Assembly (NCBI RefSeq): GCF_051020765.1
Contig: NC_134935.1
Location: 13,455,579-13,519,578, forward strand
Source of the DNA: Lasioglossum baleicum
Taxonomy: Eukaryota; Arthropoda; Insecta; Hymenoptera; Halictidae
Direction of reading: 5' to 3'
DNA length: 64,000 bases
A model generated the notes under the pieces. The model searched no databases and was not told the DNA's origin. It was given only the letters and a program-made list of their open reading frames with translations. The first letter of the stretch is position 1. The number at the start of each line of letters is the position of its first letter. A program made the translations under genes and the position numbers. Below, piece after piece: positions 37,193 to 49,338 of this stretch.

Positions 37193-37720
37193 TTGGGGTG
37201 TTTCGTTGCATCCTCCCGCGAATCAGAGCGCGAAACATCAAAAAGGTCCTCGGGAGACCCTCGCGGCGGAAAGCTTTCAGGGTCGAATTGAATTAAGGGA
37301 CCCAGCAGAGACGCTAGTCGGTTCGACGGTCAGGAAAACACTCGGATCCACGGAATTCCTGCGGTTTCTGCGACGTGTATGCACTGTGTATACTGATCTC
37401 TGCTGGCTCGATGCTCGACAGTCAGCCGAAAAAAGCTTCCACTTGAAAGTTTCTGCTCGATGTACACGATAGCCTCCCACGGTATCGATGGAAGCTGCGA
37501 GATCGATCGACCTTCGCCCAGCCATACTGATTCTGCGTGTCCGCTGCGAATATATCGAATGTGTTGACTAGTGTTGAGACTAGTCCAACAGCTATTTTAT
37601 TTTTTATAAGAGCTGAAATAAAGAACAAACTTATCTTCTTTTTTTAATAAAAAGTTCCTTACGATTCGAATAACAAAACCATAATATAAATAACAAACCC
37701 CACCATCAACGTATAAAGAG
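37193..37720. other. Non-coding interval, no gene seen
   Basis: GC-moderate DNA with 80- to 90-codon overlapping frames, passing into an AT-rich block at about 37555. Nothing recognised. Confidence 0.5.
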
Positions 37721-37778
37721 CAGTGACGGATTAAGACCTTTAGAGGCCCTGAGCAGTGAAAAGATTTTGAGGCCCCCA
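37721..37778 (+). mobile_element. hAT-like transposon end relic
   Basis: The sequence begins CAGTGACGGATTAAG and continues with AGGCCCT and later GAGGCCCCC. Many hAT-superfamily ends begin with CAGTG(G/A)CGGAT and carry GGCCC motifs just inside. The eight bases before it are ATAAAGAG, a candidate target-site duplication, but no matching copy and no inverted counterpart end were found downstream. The AT-rich DNA to about 37990 could be the remains of the element. No transposase frame is present. Confidence 0.35.
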
Positions 37779-38570
37779 TATACACGACCACATCAACGCA
37801 CAATGTAGGTCCTGTATGATTTCTTAGATATTTTCGCTAATTTTACTAGAAAGTGTTTTTAACAACAGTTAGATTTCTGCTCGCTCGCTACTGATTTTCA
37901 TCTTTCCATCGCACACAAATGCACATAAACACTCAGAAATATTACAATATTATGTAAAAGAGGTGAAATTACGGGCAGAAGAGAATGCTCGAGCATAGGT
38001 GAACATATCCGTAGACAATGGCGTCGGTCCGCGTTGTCGAGACGTGTTTTAAAGATCCCGAATCGTGTATAATGGCGCGGAAGGAAGAAGTCGAAGGCGC
38101 TCGTTTCTCGATGGACTATTCTGTTCGAATGGGTGCTCGTTGCCCGTCGAGTTCGTCCCCTCGAAAAACAAACTCGAGACGCAGGGAAATTACCGCGTCG
38201 TCGCTGCTCGACTTTGCAATATGGTTTCCGCTTTTCCCCATCGGAGATCGTCGCAACGGATCGCTGGGAGGTCTCCGGAAAGTTCAGTTTCTGGTTATTC
38301 TGTGCGAGCGGCCATCAAACGGTACGCGGAATATCGGTAAATACTCGAAAATATTGCCACTGTGTCGGCGCTATATCGATAAAACTCTCGAAACCGAGGT
38401 TGACTCAATTTCCCGGAATTTCCCGCCGCGCCTCCGCAACACTTCCTCCGCTTCGATCTACAATTTATCGTGTTCCTGATACACTTGCGCATGCACTTAG
38501 CAAGTTCGCAGACAGGATTTGCATACATCGGCGTCGAGAGAGACACGGAAATAGACGGACAGAGAGAATG
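37779..38570. other. Non-coding interval, no gene seen
   Basis: AT-rich to 37990, then GC-rich with overlapping frames to 172 codons (38133-38651 +) and 153 codons (38018-38479 +), with a 134-codon frame on the other strand. None has a motif, and the longest runs through the GA microsatellite. Confidence 0.5.
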
Positions 38571-38572
38571 GG

Positions 38573-38598
<26 letters not shown>
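38571..38598. repeat. (AG)n microsatellite followed by a G run
   Basis: Pure AG run of about 14 units immediately followed by eight or more Gs. Confidence 0.9.
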
Positions 38599-38606
<8 letters not shown>

Positions 38607-41140
38607 AGAGGAGACTATGGAACCGTGAGTTATCAGGTTGCCGGGAAATGAATGGCCGATATCAGGATGCACGACTTTATCCTGTAACTGCATCAACAAT
38701 TCTTGTCTTCTCCCCCCGATTGTTTTTTGTTTCGCGATGAAGTTTCGTTCTTCGCGGAAATATATGGGCTGCCGCGATATTTTGTTGCGTCCCAGGAATT
38801 CCAGTTTGCAGTCCGCTGTGTATGAATTCCGAGTGCAGTAAATAAAATAAAATATGAAGCCCTTCTACGTCCCATAATCCCGATTTATCCACGACAAACT
38901 TTCATTTTATTTTTCGAACTCGCGCGATTTACTTGGAACGCTCTGCTACAATTGCGTTTCTGTAACATGAGAATTTTTTGTAGAAGTATTGTCACAAGTG
39001 TTCTATGAACAAATTTAACCGTCGCGTGCAAGAATCCAGAAGTGTCTATTTTTTCGTTGACATTTCTTCGAAAAATTCAGAACTTCTCTTATGTAATACT
39101 GCTGTTGCTATAATATTACATAAAAGTGTTTTTAGTTCATCAAGAATTCACATTGAGGAATTTTAAAATAGTTCACAGAAATTCAAAACTATACATATTA
39201 TGTCAATAATCGGGCACCCACGTTCGATTTCTTGGGCGATGGACTCAAGTGTAGTAGTTCAGAGTGTGAAGATTATAATACTCGCAGAGCAAGTGGACTT
39301 TCGCGAACACGTGCGCAGCACATTGTCGTCTCAGACCGGAAATCGGCGACTGCGAAACCACCAGCAGGCAGAAAAACGCGAACAAAGAGAACAAAATAGT
39401 TAGTGCACTCATGTGGCTCGCATTGCGACCGTATGCACCATCTGAAACGCCTTGCACCAGCTCGTTTTCGAATTCTTGACTGGGAATCGGAATAAACGGT
39501 ACGTTCAAAGTTACCATCTCGCTGCCAGTATCGGATTAGTCACGTAACGGTGTGACGCATGCACGACAGAGACGAAACGCGTCATGTAACTGGACCGCAG
39601 CGTAAGCGTGGGGGAATAGCGTCGTAGAGGGGGCAAGTGTAGAGTGGGGAGACAAGTCTCAATTTTACGATTGGGCTACCAGTATGTTTGTAAAAAAATC
39701 AGTATGGGAACTTTTCGAGCACACCGGGTATTTGTGAACATGAACGAAATAATTCCCGGTCAACGTTCACGGAGCACCGGCAACTTTGCTATCATTACTC
39801 GGAGATTGTGACAGTCGCGAAACTACAGGAAGCTCTCTGGACAATTGATAGGGACTGGGAAATCCCCTGGTAATCTGTATCCTATTTTCAAAGCGGCCGT
39901 CTTTACGATCGGGGCCCTAGAATCTGGAATCCCCGGTTTCGGTTGAAATATCGCGCGCGGTGAGTCTCGGTGGTGGGGGGAGGGGAAAAATTCGGGAAAT
40001 TGCGGCTGGATTTACGAGAAACGGAGAATGGGAATGGCTGGGAGGAACGATCGCGGTGATTTACAAGCGGCACGAACGACCGCATCGTCGCGAGCATTAA
40101 CGCGTCTCGTCCGTTATTTAGGGACACCGATAGAATTAATAGAAACGTTAACCGCGCACGGCCGCCCTGCTACATTTGCCCCGTGATTTCCCATCGCCTG
40201 ACACCCTGCCGCCTCTCAGGTAAATAACGGCCGATATAATTTCCCGATTATTTACGCGGGTCCCGGCTAATTGCTCCGCGAACGCCGATGCGGATCGTTA
40301 ATGAGCGCCGAGGACCTCGGCGACGATACGCGACGCCTAGAACTTTTATCGCTCTTAAACAGCCTGTGAATGTGCAAGAGTCGGTGCTGATACTCTCCGA
40401 GTCCTTTCTAATACACAAATATGTTCGTTCACATTTCTAAAAATTTTTTTTTATTTAGAAACATATTTTTGTGTCTTCTTTAGTCGTTGTAGCGTATCGT
40501 AGGTATATTATACAATTAAAACTGTTGTGTTTTACCTTCATCTCAGCTGATAAAGTTAAAATTCAATCTAAGGTCTCGAAATTAATTAATACTAAGATCA
40601 AACTCAATTGAACGGTATGAAAGTAGTACTATAAACTGAAAGATTAAGGACAGGTATGCGCCCCGTAGGGTTAACCTAGATCCCTGCATGGGATACAGGA
40701 TAGTAAAAACAACGTCTGACAATGAGAATGAGCGGACGTAATATATCAGCCTGGCTCGGATAAATAAGAGAGGATATTCGTCGCCTCGACCGTGATAAGA
40801 CCAGTTAGGTGCGCACTAGAAGCAAGATAATTTCCTTAAATTCGCGGAGGTTAATGCTGGTGTAACTGTTTTATGATTCTCCGGTAGGATTTAGAGGGCT
40901 CGATTAAAACGCGATATCTTAACGCGCCGCCGAAAATGGTTAAGAACGCAGTAAAACGGTTTACGTTCTTCGGAAGCTGCCGCTTCAAACTGGATTCTCC
41001 TTCCGACCGAGCGTCGATATACAGTTTTATGTAAAATTAAACTTTGGCCGATGATCGACGGGCGCCGTTGTTCAAATCGCGTCTCTTAGTGCTCAACAAA
41101 TACGATCATTACACAGGTTCCTTTGACACACTCATTTGTA
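38599..41140. other. Non-coding interval with two AT-rich hairpins
   Basis: A 10-bp-arm hairpin (TTATGTAATA/TATTACATAA) lies at 39089-39123. A longer one lies at 40412-40473, with arms ACACAAATATGTT and AACATATTTTTGTGT. GC-rich DNA between them carries only short frames. At 40200-40350 CpG-rich sequence has repeated TAATTGC/TAATTTCC motifs. No gene seen. Confidence 0.5.
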
Positions 41141-41260
41141 GCATTTTTTTATCGTAATTTGAATACACGCGCTGTCAGAAAAAATATATTAGAACTACAC
41201 GATTTAAGAAACCGCACAGACCCGAGCGTTTTTCTCAGATCAAGACTGTACTGTATTGTA
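41141..41260 (+). repeat. Dispersed repeat, copy 2
   Basis: Counterpart of 26372-26500 in the same orientation. The shared core is AACTACACGAT at 41192-41202, TAAGAAAC, CAC/CGGACC-like and GAGCGTTTTTCT. Both copies lie inside AT-rich islands. No terminal structure was seen. Confidence 0.65.
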
Positions 41261-44200
41261 GTAGTGCATGTCAGTCAGATCAGGGAGAGTTCTTAATGCA
41301 TTTTAATGGTTAATAACTTGAAAGTTAGCCTTTCTTTTAGTTTTTGATTGACTCGCAGCTATTTGGCACCTTTTTACTATACTTCTACCTTAGTTCGGAT
41401 TTGACATACGTTATCGAACATCCTGAATATACGTAGTACACGATCGTATACTAAGTTCTGGGGACATCAGACTTGAATCCCCCTGTTCCGCATGGAAGGC
41501 TCGTGTTGCAAGAATCGCGATACCCACGATGTCAGCAGGCAACGAAACGAGCCGGGTTCGTAAATGGACAGAAAATGGCGTAGCTTATGGTTCGACAGAG
41601 TTCGCACATAACCGATTTAATTGGCGTAGCTGGCCGTGTCCCACCACTTACCGCGTAGTTAGATATTTACGCGGACGTAAACCGAGGTAAACGCGCGCTT
41701 TATGCGCGCGCAAAGGGCCAACTTAGGCGGCGTACAATTATACGCGAACGTCTGCAGGCGTAAATACGCCTTTGTGTGCATTTTACGCTCCGAAGTGGCG
41801 ACCGGTGTTCACCAGTTATTCACGAGGTCCAGGATTTCCTGGGATTCGCCGATGCAGCTTTCTTCGCTCGCGACTGCATCCTGATCGGCGAATGCCTCAG
41901 GCGCTTTTCTATCACCCCTTGCATCCCTTACAGATACTTGACAGCCATAACGACCAGTCATTTTTAATCTAATCTCTTTCCGATGATCCTGCCATTTTTT
42001 TGCATTTTTATTTGGTACATCTGGCTGATTACCTGATCCTTTCTTTACTTGAATTTTAACTAATGATTAATTAGTACTCTATAATTTTTCTTTTTCTTTG
42101 GTACACTTACGTCAGTCCTTTTCTATATTTTAATGAACCCTTTTAATCCTAACTGGTCATCACAAACGCACGACTGAAATATACTAGCAACTTCCTCTCT
42201 GTACTTTGAATAATTCTCCTGACCACAATTTTTATTTTTTTAATTAATTTAAACACTCGGCTGAACCAGTCCAAGTGACCAGACGTTTTTATTTTAATTA
42301 ATTCTGTGTGTTCTGTAATTTTATCGTAGGTTTTTAATGACTCAAAGGTCCTTGACACTTCTCTAATACCCACCCAGTTTTGGTAGGAATCGTTTATTTT
42401 TAATTTTAATGAGTGTAGCTCTCCTTAAATGTTCCATTGTAATTTTATTTTACGAATTTAACCCAGATACTATTTTAATCCCATTCCAGCAGGTCTAAAA
42501 ACGTTCCAATCCACCTAAAATGTTGCTCGAGCCCCAGAGACCCAAGGTGCAAATTGCGCGAGACATCCCTGCCACCAGCATCGATTCTCCCGATCGAATC
42601 CCCGAGCGGTAGTCACGGAACGCTGCCGCTAAATTACCCTTTATCTTCGATCCTGCTGGTAGTAAAATGAAATTTAGCTTCATGAAAGATCGACGATGAT
42701 TGAATGCATCCACGAACTCGCTCCTAACATTCAAGCACTATTAACTTGGCGCCCCCACTATTTTCTCCGAACAACGATCGGACATCTTCCTCGAAGATAG
42801 AAACGATCGACGTTGACCTCCAGTAAAACGTCGACGATTACGCGAGCATGTCGTTAATAAAGATTGTCTGCGCGCTGGGGGGACGACCGTAATAATTGGA
42901 GGCACTCCATTAAGGTGGTTCCGATTCGAACCGTTTCCCCATCCTTCATCGCGATCGCAATACTGATTGATTTACTTTTTACGGGGACGCTCGAGAGTTG
43001 TTCGCTCTCCGTGTTAATGAATAGGAAAACGCCTCCGCCATTGCAAGAGGAAGAGTTGTCTGTACTGCCGCGCCGGAAAGGATAAAATCGAATCGAGAGA
43101 ATCGGTGGCACGATCGATCGGCCGAGTGATCAGTCACGTTGCGGAATAATCTCCGTTGACCGTGTCTGATCGAACGCTTCGACCTACGACCTCTGCTCCC
43201 GCACCTCGCACGACAAGTTACCGGTCACGTATTACCGAGAGGAGAGCATCGTAATACACCTCTCCAGGTGAAACGACCGACCCTAATACTCGAACACGAT
43301 CGGCTCCCGCCGACTTATGGCTCTCGGACGACCATTATGCGCCGCCGCGATTTACAAGCCGGGGACTCGTGCTCGAGTTGCCTCCCGAGACTCCCAGTCT
43401 TTGGGGCGATTCCACGGAAACGGAGAGAGAGCATGGATAGAAGCCAACCTGCGATGGTCATGGCTCGATCAAAGCCGATACCAGCGAACACTATCTCAGG
43501 TGAAAACGAATCCAGGCTGCACTACTGGCGGACACTCTAACTTTATGACTCTAACCGTTTGCTTCTCGACACGAGGGAGCACTTTGCGATTTTCTTAAGG
43601 AGAGTGTTATTCGCATCTTTTTGTGAAAGTTTGTAGGCTTGTTTGGGCATCGGTTGACTGTGTTCCTGAATTTTTCTACGTTTCTGTGGGAGCTATTTAC
43701 TGGACAAGCAGATTATGCTAGTTTTATTGGTGAGACATATCCAGGGTGAGATTCCTTGGTGAATAATTTTAAAATGTCTAGTGGTAAAGAGAGAATCGTG
43801 AACATAATTCAAATGTGTGTAACTACATGTGGCAAGTTGCATGGAAAAATATCGTTTAGTTTACGACTAAAAAATTTCCAAAGTACCTCATACGAATTCT
43901 CAAAATAAATTTCAGACTACCTCAACTTCCCGAAAAATTTTTAGTATACAAATTAGATGCAATCCTGCAGAAACTCGATTTCTCCACCTGTGTCATGAGG
44001 ACATTCCTAAACCAACGCAGCGGAACCTCATCCACTTGCGCGATCGGCAAAAGGAATGCTTGCTGTTTGATTCCAGCACGTTGCCCGAAAGGGACGGCGC
44101 TGGTTTGCGTAAGGAATACGAAACGGAAGGGTTGATCGCAGTCGAGGAAAACAGGAGGTCTACGTAGGGGAAGTCTATAAAGACGTTGGGTCCAGGGCCA

Positions 44201-44320
44201 CTTGACTTCAGACAGCGCGGAGCACCGGAACTGCCGATTCCCAATCGTAAAAGCGGAGGATGCGAGAGCTAACCCATTCCGAGGGGAATCTATTCCGAGC
44301 CTACCGGACCGAAAGAAGTA
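41261..44320. other. Non-coding interval, no gene seen
   Basis: GC-rich at about 41460-41950. T-rich at 41950-42500, with a small palindromic ACTAAT/ATTAGT at 42058-42074. GC-rich at 42500-43580, then AT-rich at 43590-43990. Frames are under 95 codons and overlap on both strands. No domain or RNA was recognised. Confidence 0.5.
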
Positions 44321-44360
44321 GGAGCGAGCAGAGGCAAGCAGAGGCGAGCAGAAGCCACGC
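44321..44360. repeat. Imperfect 10-bp tandem repeat, about four units
   Basis: Units close to GAGGCAAGCA are repeated about four times. They create the Arg/Ala/Ser-rich start of the 223-codon spurious frame that covers this area. Confidence 0.6.
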
Positions 44361-46192
44361 CAGATGCCAAATTTTACGAGTTCCCGGTTTCATCTCTCGA
44401 CGAAGCCACGATCCCTATCCGGTCTGTCTGTTCCTCGTTTTTCCTTCGCGAGGAAACGAGAAGCTCTCTTTCTCTCCCTGTCCTTGTTTCAGCCTCCTCC
44501 ACCATTTTCCGCGGTCGAGCGGAGCTTCAATCATAAATCCCGACGTGGTCGGGCCCAGTACGTCGCTAATCCCGATGCGTGCGATGCCGGGATGCCAGAA
44601 GCGCAGAGGCCGAGCTCCTCTTGGCAGAGAGTCAAAAGCCTCCCCCGAAAACCGGTCCACGACACTGCCATCCCCAAACCCCGAAACCCTCGTGGTAGAC
44701 GAGGACCAGGGCTCGCGCGCCAGGAAATCCTCGTCCCAGGAGCCGCCAGGGGTCATCTTTCACCAGGATTTATCACCGGGGCCGCGACACCTCGCCGAAA
44801 TTCCCATTCTCCTCGGTGCGTGCTTCCACCGAAAAATTTGTAATTCCCGTCGGCAGGCCCGCGCCAAGTCAGCCTTCATTGTTTCGTTATTCGAGACCAA
44901 CTTGCGACCGAACCCTCCGGGAATTGAATAACGCGGCACAACTGCGTCGAGTTGACGGTCATGGTTACGGTTAGTGGTAGAGAGCATGAGCTTCAGTTGG
45001 GTTATGATACTGATTTTTTTTAGACTTCCGCTGTTTTTTAAGGTAGGTGGACTTTGGTGTGTTAGGCTTTAGTTTGCTTAATTGTTATTATAGGTAGAGT
45101 TACATTGCTTTTGTTTCGATTTTTAGTTCGATAGAGGGTGAAGATTTTTATGGTTTTGTTCTTCACGATTAATTGTTTTTTCTCATAAACGCGATGAAAT
45201 TATATTTTGAAGCATCATTTTGTTCAAACACTTATAATGCGCAAACGAAACAAAAGTACATAATTACGTTAGTTCTTTAGGTCGAACTCATACAATTTCC
45301 TGACACTGCTACGATCGAATACTTTAATCAAATATATTGCATTCCGCATCCATTCCGATTGATAATGCCTTTATCCAACTTCGATGCGCATAATGGTAGA
45401 TATATACAGATTACATAATGGCATTTGTACTAATAATCATTTTGATTATGTGTGTCATTATGCGGGGCATATTATAAACCGCGTATGCAGAACATCGGGT
45501 AATTTATAAGCAGACTATGGACGTCCGCTCAAATGGCTGCTATCAGATTGTAATTCATAAAACAGTGAATTGAATCCTCCATTTAGTAGTACCAATTCAG
45601 CAGAAGAAAAAGAAATGATTCTCCAAGCACAGGTTGCATCTACAAGGGTATGAATACGTGTAAAATTCGATTATGAAATAGTTGCAACAGTGAACGCTGG
45701 AAAAATCGTACGGTTAAGCTTCGCGTCGGAATCGTTGAACGCGAATAATCGGCGATTGATTGATTGAAACGCGATCCCGCGCATTACAATTTAGAGGCCG
45801 GTTCTTTACCATGATTACACGGCTCGAGTGATACTTGCGAGTTCTCGTTACAGCGATTAACGTCATTAATGGGGCCCCGTCGTCGGCGGCCGTGTTATTG
45901 ACACGCGTCCCGGATAATTGTTCGGGGCAACGCGCGTTGAAAAACGAGACACCCCCGCGGCTATCGTTCCCAAGCTGTGTACTGCGCCGCGCTTTTCGAT
46001 TTCCCCTTTGATCTGCGCCGATTTCCGTCGATTAAACCGCCGCCGCGTGCGCGTGATGGACAGGATGGATTAGATTCCCCGTTGGTAATTTATTTATCCC
46101 GGTTTTCCCGGGGTATGAAAGCGATTGCGCCGGAATAGGATAGACGTTTCGCAAAAATCCGAGCGAGACCGAAGGGATTGGAACCGATGCGA
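44361..46192. other. Non-coding interval, includes the longest open frame in the window
   Basis: The 223-codon plus-strand frame at 44260-44931 is overlapped by frames of 159 codons (plus) and 113 codons (minus). Its translation is Ser/Arg/Pro-rich without any motif, so it is not called as a gene. AT-rich DNA at 44990-45700 contains a hairpin-like segment at 45388-45463 (arms GCATAATG/CATTATGC). GC-rich DNA follows. Confidence 0.5.
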
Positions 46193-46215
46193 CAGAGAGA
46201 AAGAGAGAGAGAGAG
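46193..46215. repeat. (GA)n microsatellite
   Basis: Short, slightly interrupted GA run on the plus strand. Confidence 0.8.
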
Positions 46216-46863
46216 GGGGCAAAACCGACGACGCGACGCGACGATTGGCAACCGGGCACCGTTCCCATCGCTGGCAAATTAATTCAGAATTAACGTCGAC
46301 TCGCCGACTTTCGGTTGCGGTCGTGGTCGTGGCAGTGGTCGCTCGGGATATCCCACATGGAGCAGCCTCGACACGGCTACGACTCGGTTACCGTGTTCCC
46401 CGGTCGCTGTAACGTGTCACGTGCACGTACCACACGTGGCTGCCGGCTTGTCGGTGCTGCGTTTGACAGCGTACACGTGCTGGCCTTTCTCACGGACGTC
46501 GTCGGTTAACGTGAAGGACGCCTGTCGCGAGAAGCGAGAAGCAACATCGAGAGTCCTGCACCGCCTTTGCTACCTTCCCCAGGAATTACAAAGCAATCGA
46601 ATAGGGTTCAACCTTCCACTGACGCTGAAAATCGGACTGGTTAATTTTCGAATTGTCTAAGTACACTGACAAATATGTCATACGAGCGTATAATGTAATC
46701 GAGCGGTATGCCAACAACCGTAGAAGACACAGAAGTATTTGAAGAGTGCTTTGAGACAATTTATTTTCTGTTGCAGTTGACATGCAGTTACCTTGAATGA
46801 ACTTCATAATAGATCATTGTATTCGTCTTGGGACACACTATCAGAATGTAAATAAAAAAATAT
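46216..46863. other. Non-coding interval, no gene seen
   Basis: CpG-rich to about 46570, with frames under 100 codons, then AT-rich leading into the palindromic element. Nothing recognised. Confidence 0.5.
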
Positions 46864-47096
46864 ATAAAAAATTTTTTAGAATCAAGCTTATATTAAAATG
46901 CACTAAAAAGGAGAAAATAATTTTGTTAGACATTAGTGATTATAAATAAAAGCGTGGAGCGCTAAACTATTTATATTGACGTAATCTTCGCGCTCCACGC
47001 TTTCATTTATATAATAGTTACTAATGTCTAAAAAAATTATTTTCTCCTTTTTAGTGCATTTTAATATAAGTGTGGTTTTAAAACATTTTTTTTGAC
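46864..47096. mobile_element. Near-perfect foldback (palindromic MITE) element
   Basis: The left arm 46887-46962 and right arm 46991-47070 are inverted copies with very few mismatches. They include CTTATATTAAAATGCACTAA in the left arm against TTAGTGCATTTTAATATAAG in the right, and GCGTGGAGCG against CGCTCCACGC at the inner ends. The loop is about 28 nt. Weaker pairing continues outward to about 46864 and 47096. The element is AT-rich with a GC clamp beside the loop, has no coding capacity, and no target duplication could be fixed. A transcript through it would form a very long double-stranded hairpin. Confidence 0.75.
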
Positions 47097-49051
47097 ACAT
47101 GTGCAACAACGACAACTCGGCAAGCTAATATAAGCATGGTAAAAACCATTCCTATTTCAAACAACAGAGTTGACCTTCATCTCTCCTTGACGCCTCCACC
47201 TATGAAAAAACTAGCAACCTCAGATTTTCTCAAAGAGAAGGTACTTTCCCCGAGTTATTCCGCACTCTTCTCGATTAAAAGGGTGCGAAGTAAAAATCAG
47301 GTAACACTGAAGGCGCCAGTCGACCTGTTAATGGCGAAACCGGTCGGAAATCGCAGTGAGTCCCGTGCAAAGTGAATTCTGCCGGTCACTCCTTTCGAAG
47401 TGGCAGAGAGTGCTTGTTCCAAGTGGCGCTCAAGTTTCAACCGGCGTGCAAGTCTCGCGCAATTCCCGCCGTTGAATTATCGATACATATAACTTTAGCC
47501 CGTGGTGGTGGCGTCGAGTCGGATGCAAGAGAACGGTACGGAACGTCGTAGTCGTCGTCGGGCGCCGCGGCGATCGATCGCGCGAGAAAATAGCGCGGGA
47601 GAGGCGATCGGCACACGCTGACACACCTGACAGGTAATACCGGCTGGCTTGCGAAACTTCCCGCTAAGTCCGATCGAATTGTAAATCAAGTCTCGTAGCG
47701 GGAAATGTCTCCATTAGATCGGCACGAGCGACGCCTCCAAGACGTCTTGGGAATCAAGCGGCGTCGTGGCACCGAACGAAGTCGGGCCGAACCGAGACGA
47801 GCGGGTTGAAGCGGCTCGAATTCAACCCAATTCACGTACAATGCGGGATCAAATCAAAACGCCATCCGCGATTCCCGAGGTATCAGCACGTACACGTGTC
47901 ATCGTGCTTGATGTCGAACGGTTTGTACCTCGCGACATGGATGCTGGTCTACATTTTTGTCCGGGATTCGATTAGGAGGTTGCATTAACTCATTATAACC
48001 CAACGGTGCGCTAAGGCAATAATCTATTCTTGATAAATTTGTATTATTGATTTTTGGTGAATTTATTACCCCTATTAGGGGTGAGAAAACAAGAATGCAT
48101 ATTCGAAAACCTGAAGAACCTAACGGGAGGAATTAAATAGTGGTGGTCGGTGGTTTGTGTTGCAAGAGGTTTGCGGCGAGTGAACCGGTGACAGGAATAT
48201 TTGCAAATATCTATAATAGATGCGGCGAGGGTTAATGAGAAGGAGGCAGTGGGAAACGAGGCTGGTTGATCAAGATTGGTAGGGAAAAAGGGGGGCAGGG
48301 TACGGTCTGGATTGGAACGCGCGGTGGCTTTATGGAAACCAATCGGAAGGGCGTGTATAGTAAAGCGGTTATCGATAATCGAAATTATCCCGAATTATTA
48401 TTAGTTTGTGTGCTCGAAGCGACCGCTCTCTCTCCTCTATCACTCTCTATCTCTTCCACTCTATATCTTTCTCACCCTCGTTTCCAGTTCCGTCTCTCTC
48501 CTTTCCCCGCGATTCGATTACGGTCCCGGTTCCGTGTTGTCGGTTGGAACGGTCGTCCGTTACCCAAAATCCATTTTAGCACGGTGAATGGCGCACGCAT
48601 CCGCGCGCAATGACGCGGAGCAGCTCGTGGGCCGGATCAACGGGGAAGTAGGTTGTCGGCGAAGTTTAGATTACATCGAACTTGCACCCGAGTTACGTTA
48701 ATTTGTGTCAAGCGACGATTACAATAAAGCGTCTCGATCCCCCCCCCCCGTAGAATTTCCGAGCGCGATGGCAAGTTCCCGCGAAACCTCGCGGGACCAC
48801 CGTTGCATCGCGGTCCACGGCCCGCTGTAACGGCCCGGTGCTCGGTGCAACATGCATCTGACATCTATAGGAAATTGATTATTTCCATGGCGGCTGCTTT
48901 AACTCGCTGTTTTCGACAATGTCGACCCGCAACCCTCGCCGGCCATAGATCCCACAGAACCCGCTCCTGTAACGATCCATAACGATGTTTTTACCTCATA
49001 TACGCTTCCGTTGTGGTAGTTGCGCAATACATACTAACAAGGGATGGTCCC
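47097..49051. other. Non-coding interval, no gene seen
   Basis: Mixed sequence with short frames. A CT-rich tract at 48423-48482 lies inside a 115-codon spurious frame (48266-48613 +). An 11-base C run lies at 48739-48749. A small ACCCCT/AGGGGT hairpin lies at 48068-48082. No gene recognised. Confidence 0.5.
48739..48749. repeat. C homopolymer run
   Basis: Eleven consecutive Cs on the plus strand. Confidence 0.9.
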
Positions 49052-49338
49052 GAACTGACATCTTCATATCTTATTGTTAGTGAAACTTTGGGAGAACGTG
49101 ATTCTTGCAAAAATATTCGACACATTTATTAATGTATTTTTTAAACAAATTATTTTTATCTTTCGAATCAGCCATCTGGTTCTAATAGTTCCTGAGATAT
49201 TAAACAAAATATGGCTTCAACCCCCAACTCTGGGGTTGCTTTCAACTCCTGAATATGAGCGATTAAAAAAATGCATCTAATATTTTTGCAAGAACTACGT
49301 CGTCCCAAAGTTTCACTAAGATCCGTAGATGTCAGTTC
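49052..49338. mobile_element. Non-autonomous DNA transposon (MITE) with long terminal inverted repeats
   Basis: The outermost bases GAACTGACATCT at 49052 are matched by AGATGTCAGTTC ending at 49338. Further in, TTAGTGAAACTTTGGGA at 49077-49093 is inverted at 49304-49320, and TTCTTGCAAAAATATT at 49104-49119 is inverted at 49278-49293. The terminal inverted repeats are therefore about 68 bp with short unpaired stretches, around an AT-rich core. The core holds its own small inverted repeat (CAACCCCCAACTCTGGGGTTG near 49219). There is no transposase frame. A target duplication could not be seen, so the superfamily is unassigned. Confidence 0.75.

Noticed and set aside
39089..39123. TAATACTG-containing hairpin recalling miR-8
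   Set aside because: The real miR-8 sequence continues TCAGGTAAAG, which is absent here, and the 35-nt hairpin is too short for a precursor.
44260..44931. Longest open frame, 223 codons on the plus strand
   Set aside because: Ser/Arg/Pro-rich, begins in a 10-bp tandem repeat, is overlapped by frames of 159 codons (plus) and 113 codons (minus), and has no motif or splice context. It looks like a chance frame in GC-rich DNA.
45388..45463. 76-nt hairpin as a microRNA precursor
   Set aside because: Only the outer 8 bp pair well. The middle is poorly paired and no known mature microRNA sequence is present.
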